64,000 nt of DNA, from positions 35,157-99,156 of the forward strand of contig NZ_FNOW01000004.1 in assembly GCF_900107145.1 (NCBI RefSeq), written 5' to 3'. Numbering within the stretch: position 1 is the stretch's first letter; every line of letters starts with the position of its first letter. Below the pieces are notes generated by a model, which made no database searches, was not told the origin of the DNA, and saw only the letters and a program-made list of their open reading frames with translations. Both the position numbers and the translations under genes were made by a program. Below are positions 59,657 to 64,000 of the stretch, in pieces. This DNA is from Allochromatium warmingii. Lineage in GTDB: Bacteria; Pseudomonadota; Gammaproteobacteria; Chromatiales; Chromatiaceae.

Positions 59657-59914
59657 ATGAACAGCACACAGCGCAAAACGTTAGCCGCTATTTTTGCCAA
59701 TCCCGTCAATGGCAATCTACCCTGGCGGCGTATTGAATCACTGTTTATGGCGCTCGGTGCTGATCGGGATGAAGGCTCAGGTTCGGCGGTAACCTTCTTT
59801 CTCAACGGCCAGCGCGCCGACTTCCATCGACCGCATCCGCATCAAGATGCGCTGAAATATCGCATCAAGGCCGCACGCGAATTTCTCCAAAACGCCGGTA
59901 TTCAACCACCATGA
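59657..59914 (+). CDS. hicA: HicA family toxin
   Basis: An 85-residue HicA-like mRNA interferase. The double-stranded RNA-binding fold is suggested by LPWRRIESLFMALGA, then the strand with the catalytic histidine in DFHRPHP and the helix IKAAREFLQNAGI. It stops in a 4-base overlap (ATGA) with its hicB partner. This toxin-first order is the classic hicAB arrangement. It sits between moxR and mnmG. Confidence 0.88.
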   Translation: MNSTQRKTLAAIFANPVNGNLPWRRIESLFMALGADRDEGSGSAVTFFLNGQRADFHRPHPHQDALKYRIKAAREFLQNAGIQPP

Positions 59915-60243
59915 ACGCCATGACTTATCGCGGCTATGCCGCACGCATCGCTTATGACGCTGAGGATCGCATCTTTGTCGGTCGTCTGGCCGGAATCAAA
60001 GATATTGTCGTGTTTCACGGAACGACCGTGGATGAATTAGAAACCGCGTTTCATGAAACCGTCGATCATTATCTTGAAGTCTGTGAGCGCACCGGACGCC
60101 CAGCGCAAAAGCCCTATTCTGGCCGTTTACTGCTGCGGCTCGATCCCGAAACCCATGCGGCAATGGCTGTCGCCGCTGAGTTGGCAGGCGTGAGCCTCAA
60201 TCAGTGGGCGGCCAGCACCCTGCGCGAGGCCGTGCAACACTAA
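59911..60243 (+). CDS. hicB: HicB family antitoxin
   Basis: A 110-residue antitoxin with the two expected parts: the partial RNase H-like HicB domain (YRGYAARIAYDAEDRIFVGR through FHETVDHYLEVCERTG) and a C-terminal ribbon-helix-helix (SGRLLLRLDPETHAAMAVAA and GVSLNQWAASTLREAV) that binds DNA and represses the operon. Coupled to hicA by an ATGA overlap. Confidence 0.92.
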   Translation: MNAMTYRGYAARIAYDAEDRIFVGRLAGIKDIVVFHGTTVDELETAFHETVDHYLEVCERTGRPAQKPYSGRLLLRLDPETHAAMAVAAELAGVSLNQWAASTLREAVQH

Positions 60244-60309
60244 AACATAGCGGCTGGCGCTTCGGTTCCAGCGTCCTGTTATTCCTTCTTTATAAACCGG
60301 CTTTTCCCC

Positions 60310-62211
60310 ATGCTTGCAAGCGATATCTATGACGTGATTGTCGTCGGCGGCGGTCACGCGGGCACTGAAGCGGCACTCGCGGCGGCGCGGTGTGGCGTGC
60401 GCACCCTGCTGTTGACGCAAAACATCGAAACCCTCGGCCAGATGAGCTGCAATCCAGCCATCGGCGGCATCGGCAAGGGCCATCTGGTGCGCGAGATCGA
60501 CGCGCTCGGCGGGCTGATGGCGCGGGCGACGGATCGCGCCGGGATTCAGTTTCGCATCCTCAATGCCAGCAAAGGGCCAGCGGTACGCGCCACCCGCGCT
60601 CAGGCTGATCGTCTGCTCTATAAAGCAGCGGTGCGTTCGGCACTAGAAAATCAGCTTGGGCTGACGCTGTTTCAACAGTCGGTCGAAGATCTGCTCGTCG
60701 AAGGCGAGCGCGTCAGCGGCGTGCGCACGCAGATGGGGCTGGAGTTTCGTGCGCGGGCAGTGGTGCTCACGGTCGGGACGTTTCTCGGCGGGCGGATTCA
60801 TATCGGGCTGTCGAATTATGAGGGCGGTCGCGCTGGTGATCCGCCATCGAATGGGCTGGCGCGACGCCTGCGCGAGCTGCCGTTTCGCATCGAGCGGCTC
60901 AAGACTGGCACGCCGCCGCGTCTCGATGCCCGCACCATTGATTACAGCCGACTCGCCGAGCAGCCGGGCGATGCGCCGGTGCCGGTGTTTTCCTTCATGG
61001 GACGAGCGGAAGATCACCCGCATCAGGTCAGTTGTCATATCACGCACACCAGCGAGCGCACCCACGACATCATCCGCTCGGGGCTATCGCGCTCGCCGCT
61101 GTTTACCGGCGTGATCGAAGGGGTCGGGCCGCGCTACTGTCCGTCGATTGAAGACAAGATCGTGCGCTTTGCTGACAAAACCGCGCATCAGATTTTTCTC
61201 GAACCCGAAGGGCTGACCACGCACGAGGTCTATCCGAACGGCATCTCGACCAGTCTGCCCTATGACATTCAGGAGGCACTGGTGCGCTCCATCGTCGGGC
61301 TGGAACGGGCGCATTTGACACGGCCCGGCTATGCAATTGAATACGATTTTCTCGATCCGCGTGATCTCAAGCCGTCGCTGGAGACGCGCCCGCTGGCGGG
61401 CTTGTTTCTCGCTGGTCAGATCAATGGGACGACGGGTTATGAAGAGGCGGGTGCGCAGGGATTGCTTGCCGGTGTCAATGCGGCGCTTCAGGTGCAGGGC
61501 CGCGATCCCTGGCATCCGCGCCGCGATGAATCCTATCTGGGCGTGATGGTTGACGATCTGATTACACGCGGGACGAATGAGCCGTATCGCATGTTCACCA
61601 GTCGGGCGGAGTATCGACTGCTGCTGCGCGAGGATAACGCCGATCTGCGGTTGACTGAGATCGGGCGGCAGTTGGGATTAGTCGGTGACGAGCAATGGCG
61701 GGCGTTTGCGCACAAGCGCGAGTCGCTGGAACGCGAGCGCCAGCGTCTGCATGACACCTGGGTGCGACCGGAGACGCTCGATCCGGCGCGGGCGCTGTTG
61801 GTGCTCGGCGAGCCGCTCCGCCGTGAAGCGCGGGCGTTGGAGTTGCTGGCGCGGCCCAATGTCGGGTATGCGGGGATTCGGGTGCTTACGGGTGAGCCGC
61901 CGGAGCCGGTCGCGCCCGAGGTCGCCGAGCAGTTGGAGATTCAAACGCGCTATGCCGGCTATATCAGTCGTCAGTGCGCCGAGATTGAGCGTCAACGCGA
62001 GCAGGAGCGCAAGCCGTTGCCCGATGGGTTTGACTATACGCAGGTGCGCGGGCTGTCGGTTGAGGTGCGCGAGAAGCTGATGCGGGTGCGTCCGGCGACG
62101 ATTGGTCAGGCGGCGCGGATTCCGGGGGTGACGCCAGCGGCGGTGTCGCTGTTGTTGATTTATTTGAAGCGGCTGGGTGGTACTTCAACGGCGCATGTTG
62201 TTGAATGTTAG
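60310..62211 (+). CDS. mnmG: tRNA uridine 5-carboxymethylaminomethyl modification enzyme MnmG
   Basis: A 633-residue FAD enzyme that works with MnmE on U34 of tRNA. The FAD-binding [20 protein letters not shown], the signature [33 protein letters not shown], and the second motif [16 protein letters not shown] are intact, as is the C-terminal helical domain ([18 protein letters not shown]). Length is standard. It lies just left of the repeat-rich accessory zone and some 47 kb from mnmE. Confidence 0.97.
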   Translation: MLASDIYDVIVVGGGHAGTEAALAAARCGVRTLLLTQNIETLGQMSCNPAIGGIGKGHLVREIDALGGLMARATDRAGIQFRILNASKGPAVRATRAQADRLLYKAAVRSALENQLGLTLFQQSVEDLLVEGERVSGVRTQMGLEFRARAVVLTVGTFLGGRIHIGLSNYEGGRAGDPPSNGLARRLRELPFRIERLKTGTPPRLDARTIDYSRLAEQPGDAPVPVFSFMGRAEDHPHQVSCHITHTSERTHDIIRSGLSRSPLFTGVIEGVGPRYCPSIEDKIVRFADKTAHQIFLEPEGLTTHEVYPNGISTSLPYDIQEALVRSIVGLERAHLTRPGYAIEYDFLDPRDLKPSLETRPLAGLFLAGQINGTTGYEEAGAQGLLAGVNAALQVQGRDPWHPRRDESYLGVMVDDLITRGTNEPYRMFTSRAEYRLLLREDNADLRLTEIGRQLGLVGDEQWRAFAHKRESLERERQRLHDTWVRPETLDPARALLVLGEPLRREARALELLARPNVGYAGIRVLTGEPPEPVAPEVAEQLEIQTRYAGYISRQCAEIERQREQERKPLPDGFDYTQVRGLSVEVREKLMRVRPATIGQAARIPGVTPAAVSLLLIYLKRLGGTSTAHVVEC

Positions 62212-62230
62212 ATTCCTGACCTACGCCGCT

Positions 62231-62310
62231 AGATGGGTTTCACGGCCAACAAGCGTTACAGCAATCGTCAAGATTATCGCGTGGCCGTTCTATCCATCCT
62301 ACCTTGCTAT
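62231..62310. repeat. ~78-bp GATGGGTTTCACGG repeat, copy 1
   Basis: It begins GATGGGTTTCACGGCCAA and ends near CTATCCATCCTACC, followed by TTGCTA. The short ends GATGGGT and ACCCATC are inverted (this copy has one change). Related copies lie at 63361 and 63722. It lies just after mnmG, at the 3' end of the minus-strand hicA. Confidence 0.85.
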
Positions 62311-62495
62311 TTATTGTTATTTCCAGCAAGGCTTTTGAGAATATGCTTTGCTAAATGCTCATTGATGTCGTTATGTCTAGGCACCGGTTCTGATGCACCT
62401 GTTGTTGGATTATGATAAATATCATGCTTTTTACCGTGCCGTAAAAGCAAGCAGCCGTGATTTATCAATAACTCAATCAACTTTTGTCTTTTCAC
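62307..62495 (-). CDS. hicA: HicA family toxin (second, short)
   Basis: A 62-residue HicA of the YcfA type: KRQKLIELLINHGCLLLRHG, then KKHDIYHNP with the catalytic histidine and PVPRHNDINEHLAKHILKSL. It overlaps the upstream antitoxin gene by 4 bases (ATGA), antitoxin first, the reverse of the order at 59657. Possibly part of an integron-like cassette (see attC-like site 1). Confidence 0.88.
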   Translation of the reverse strand: MKRQKLIELLINHGCLLLRHGKKHDIYHNPTTGASEPVPRHNDINEHLAKHILKSLAGNNNK

Positions 62496-62686
62496 GCGAC
62501 TTCCATTTCCGCTACTCGTTTGATGCCTGGAATTTCCTCAGAGCTAAACAGCTCGCACAGATCTGCAAGGTGATCTTTTAGATCACTTAAATCATTTCCT
62601 TGTGTCCAGTGATCAGGGTATTCATTTAAGTACCCTAAATATGTTTCATCGGAAGTTTTCCAATATGTAAAATTCATTTTTTTCAT
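62492..62686 (-). CDS. hicB: Short HicB-like antitoxin
   Basis: A 64-residue antitoxin containing YLGYLNEYPDHWTQG and DLSDLKDHLADLC, the core of short HicB proteins, without a ribbon-helix-helix. AAGG lies 9-12 bases before the ATG at 62686; MNF at 62677 is an alternative. Its start lies 17 bases downstream (minus strand) of attC-like site 1, the spacing expected for a gene at the head of an integron cassette. Confidence 0.8.
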   Translation of the reverse strand: MKKMNFTYWKTSDETYLGYLNEYPDHWTQGNDLSDLKDHLADLCELFSSEEIPGIKRVAEMEVA

Positions 62687-62703
62687 TGGTTATACCTTAT
62701 GAG

Positions 62704-62763
62704 TGATAACGCCAAGCTCACCGGCGGAGCGTTAGCGGAGTCCGCTGGAGCGTTGAGTTAGGC
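62704..62763 (-). other. attC-like recombination site 1
   Basis: Read on the minus strand it begins GCCTAAC (a perfect inverse-core motif), ends GGCGTTA followed by TC, and between them GCTCCAGCGGA pairs imperfectly with TCCGCCGGTGAGC, leaving a short loop and an extra unpaired base, the fold seen in integron attC sites. The brnA stop codon lies inside the loop, so the brnA C-terminus (LTQRSSGLR) is encoded by the site, as is common in cassettes. The GTT core end is weaker than consensus. No integrase is visible. Confidence 0.65.
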
Positions 62764-62977
62764 TGGTTGATGTCTTAGCCACTTCCAGCAAATACCGAAG
62801 TGCTTTGTTTACCGCTTCATCATTCGGAAAAGCTTCTGCAATATCAGGCTCAAGAAGCACTAAATTGGTTTCTTCTTTGATCCGGTTTGCATATTTACCA
62901 CGCACGATTTCACCGAAATCTGATCGTTTGTATTCTGGTCTGAGTTCGTCAGCCATCTCTGATTTAACCTTCTTCAT
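62732..62977 (-). CDS. brnA: BrnA-like antitoxin
   Basis: An 81-residue protein, MKKVKSEMADELRPEYKRSD followed by VLLEPDIAEAFPNDEAVNKA and LRYLLEVAK, the pattern of BrnA (COG3514) antitoxins. It overlaps the 3' end of the brnT reading frame by 14 bases, the normal toxin-antitoxin order. Its last residues are encoded by attC-like site 1. With its toxin frameshifted, it may be an orphan antitoxin or still expressed by reinitiation. Confidence 0.78.
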   Translation of the reverse strand: MKKVKSEMADELRPEYKRSDFGEIVRGKYANRIKEETNLVLLEPDIAEAFPNDEAVNKALRYLLEVAKTSTSLTQRSSGLR

Positions 62978-63243
62978 AAATTTGCCTCTCAATATTAGTC
63001 GTTAGTCGTGCCGAAATGATGCGAATCGCATTACCTCTATTGGTATGTGCCACCGTCAGTAATCGTCCTTGAGAGGAAACGCCAAAGGTTACAAATCGTT
63101 CCTCGTCATCTGAATGGTCTGGGTCATGCGCAGTAGCCGAAAATACATCGCGTAATGCACTGCTCGCTTCTTCAAAGGTAACACCATGTTTGTATCGGTT
63201 TGCTGCCGCTTTTTTCGGATCCCATTCAAAATGAATATTTCAT
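62964..63243 (-). pseudogene. brnT: BrnT toxin gene frameshifted right after its start codon
   Basis: The frame reads NIHFEWDPKKAAANRYKHGV, then TFEEASSALRDVF and later AHTNRGNAIRIISARL, all typical of the BrnT RNase toxin (about 90 residues), and it runs on to a stop overlapping brnA. But the only ATG, at 63243, is one base out of frame: it reads ATG AAA TAT TCA TTT then stop. Removing one A from the AAA run restores ATG AAT ATT CAT TTT GAA TGG, the expected start. So a single-base insertion inactivates the toxin, unless slippage or a non-standard ATT start rescues it, or it is a sequencing error. Confidence 0.8.
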
Positions 63244-63311
63244 GACTCTTTTAGCTTCCATTCAGCGGAACGCCTTGCTGTATTAGACTGTAAATTGTAG
63301 TAAATTGTAGT

Positions 63312-63336
63312 ATGGGTAGAGCAAAGCGAAACCCAT
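63312..63336. repeat. Short ATGGGT...ACCCAT palindrome
   Basis: ATGGGTAGAGCAAAGCGAA followed by ACCCAT is a short form of the same family as the ~78-bp repeats, with the same inverted ends but only 13 bases between them. It lies between brnT and repeat copy 2. Confidence 0.6.
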
Positions 63337-63360
63337 CATTTCGCATCTGCTGAGATGAAC

Positions 63361-63436
63361 GATGGGTTTCACGGCCAATAAGCGTTACAGCAAACATCAA
63401 GCTTATCGCGTGGCCGTTCTACCCATCCTGCCTTGC
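63361..63436. repeat. ~78-bp GATGGGTTTCACGG repeat, copy 2
   Basis: Starts GATGGGTTTCACGGCCAA, ends CTACCCATCCTGCC then TTGC, abutting attC-like site 2 with no gap. The inverted ends GATGGGT/ACCCATC are perfect in this copy. Confidence 0.88.
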
Positions 63437-63505
63437 TAACGCCAAGCTCAGCCGAGCCGGTTGAGCGAGAGCGAAACCGGCTTCGGCTGGAGCACCGTGT
63501 TAGGC
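63434..63505 (-). other. attC-like recombination site 2
   Basis: Read on the minus strand it starts GCCTAAC and ends GGCGTTAGC. The arms GCTCCAGCCGAAGCCGGTT and AACCGGCTCGGCTGAGC pair almost fully, leaving an unpaired C and a loop of about 11 bases. The outer words CCAAGCTC (plus strand) and GTTAGGC are shared with site 1, 730 bases away. Two such sites in the same orientation around brnTA match an integron cassette. Confidence 0.68.
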
Positions 63506-63525
63506 GATTTTATGGATTAGATTAA

Positions 63526-63615
63526 AGTTGTACCGTATGAACGAGCCAAGCCAAGAAAAACAGCCACTTGCCTAACGAAGAATCAAAGACTTAGGTTTCG
63601 CTCGGTACAACTCTA
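63526..63615. repeat. Widely spaced 10-bp inverted repeat AGTTGTACCG/CGGTACAACT
   Basis: The perfect 10-base arms lie at 63526-63535 and 63606-63615, 70 bases apart. The interior includes a further GCCTAAC (minus-strand GTTAGGC) at 63570-63576, which could be the core of a decayed third attC site or a small mobile repeat. Confidence 0.45.
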
Positions 63616-63643
63616 TTGTTTTTTCAGAATTAAACCGAACCTG

Positions 63644-63720
63644 ACCCGTTTTATTACCCGTTTTATTCTGCGTTTTATTCTGACCCGTTTTATTCCACCC
63701 GTTTTATTCCGTTTTATTCT
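63644..63720. repeat. CGTTTTATT tandem array
   Basis: Six copies of CGTTTTATT occur within 77 bases at spacings of 10-15 bases, most within the larger word ACCCGTTTTATTC. The array ends at the border of repeat copy 3. Confidence 0.85.
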
Positions 63721-63721
63721 A

Positions 63722-63800
63722 GATGGGTTTCACGGCCAACAAGCGCTACAGCAACCATCAAGGTTATCGCGTGGCCGTTCTACCCATCCTACTTTGCTAT
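63722..63800. repeat. ~78-bp GATGGGTTTCACGG repeat, copy 3
   Basis: Starts GATGGGTTTCACGGCCAA, ends CTACCCATCCTACTTTGCTA. The stop codon of the minus-strand Uma2-like fragment (63789-63791) lies inside it, so the repeat forms the 3' end of that gene. Confidence 0.88.
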
Positions 63801-63932
63801 CTCTTCGCTTTTTTCGATTTCGCCTTCATAGGTATAGTATCTGGTTTTGCCGCCTTCACTGACTATCCAAACTTCGTGCGCACCTTTGGATAGATATATA
63901 CTAACCTGATACCGATTTTTCGTTTTTGACAA
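63789..63932 (-). pseudogene. Uma2-family (DUF820) C-terminal fragment
   Basis: A 47-codon minus-strand stretch containing VSIYLSKGAHEVWIVSEG then GKTRYYTYEGE, which resembles the C-terminal strands of Uma2-family proteins (PD-(D/E)xK-like, common in mobile gene pools). Upstream the frame is closed by TAA, and further sequence up to the window edge continues only in another frame with stops, so the gene looks frameshifted or truncated. The short match limits certainty. Confidence 0.45.
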
Positions 63933-64000
63933 TTAACCGATAATAGAAAAATTCTCTGTCAGCAAAGAACGCAGCTCGCTTTTGTATTGACTTGGGTTCG

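Larger units (their letters stand above)
63244..64000. other. 757-bp repeat-rich accessory stretch without intact gene
   Basis: No complete gene is seen from the brnT start to the window end. The stretch holds a short ATGGGT/ACCCAT palindrome, repeat copy 2, attC-like site 2, a widely spaced 10-bp inverted repeat, a GTTTTATT array, repeat copy 3 and an Uma2-like fragment, listed separately. Confidence 0.7.

Overview
The window is a stretch of bacterial chromosome, GC-rich in most genes, with typical gammaproteobacterial gene neighbourhoods: yhdP-nitrilase-tldD; rpmH-rnpA-yidD-yidC-mnmE; mutL-miaA-hfq-hflX-hflK-hflC-DUF2065-hisZ-purA; and a tandem M16 peptidase pair followed by rsmD. I infer a gammaproteobacterium, possibly near the Chromatiales or Competibacteraceae, but the sequence alone does not fix the genus. 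No rRNA or tRNA gene, prophage or CRISPR array was seen.

Layout. 1-5.7 kb: envelope lipid-transport protein YhdP (cut by the window edge), a nitrilase-fold amidase and TldD. 5.8-9.3 kb: three of the four dTDP-rhamnose genes (rfbB, rfbA, rfbC; no rfbD) and a NYN-domain RNase. 9.3-13.7 kb: an IS607-like remnant, then the ribosome/RNase P/membrane-insertase cluster ending in mnmE. 13.8-19.0 kb: redox genes (octaheme cytochrome c with a cytochrome b partner, UPF0114 protein, a lone cytoplasmic molybdopterin oxidoreductase). 19.4-27.7 kb: Na/phosphate transporter, HDOD protein, CYTH phosphatase, hybrid histidine kinase, Bax-inhibitor-1 protein, a lipoprotein and a guanidinium-type SMR exporter. 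27.8-33.9 kb: lipoprotein, bioA and a DUF3482 GTPase/DUF2868 membrane pair. 34.0-43.8 kb: the purA-to-mutL block on the minus strand. 43.8-47.4 kb: EAL phosphodiesterase and the divergent methylthioadenosine salvage genes mtnA and mtaD.

Accessory regions. 47.5-53.4 kb is a type III-like restriction-modification locus in which two different toxin-antitoxin modules sit between the methyltransferase and the helicase-nuclease, separated by an in-frame chimeric scar made of the start of res joined to the end of mod. 53.5-62.2 kb returns to core genes (mgtE, M16 pair, rsmD, moxR, a hicAB pair, mnmG). 62.2-64 kb is a repeat-rich accessory zone on the minus strand: hicBA and a brnTA pair with a frameshifted brnT, bounded by two attC-like hairpin sites, plus three copies of a ~78-bp repeat, a GTTTTATT tandem array and an Uma2-like fragment. 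I read it as integron-type cassettes without a visible integrase.

Five toxin-antitoxin modules lie within about 14 kb (49.1-63.2 kb). Several small palindromic repeat families recur between genes throughout, and one resembles a palindrome found inside an in-frame tandem repeat of the DUF2868 gene.
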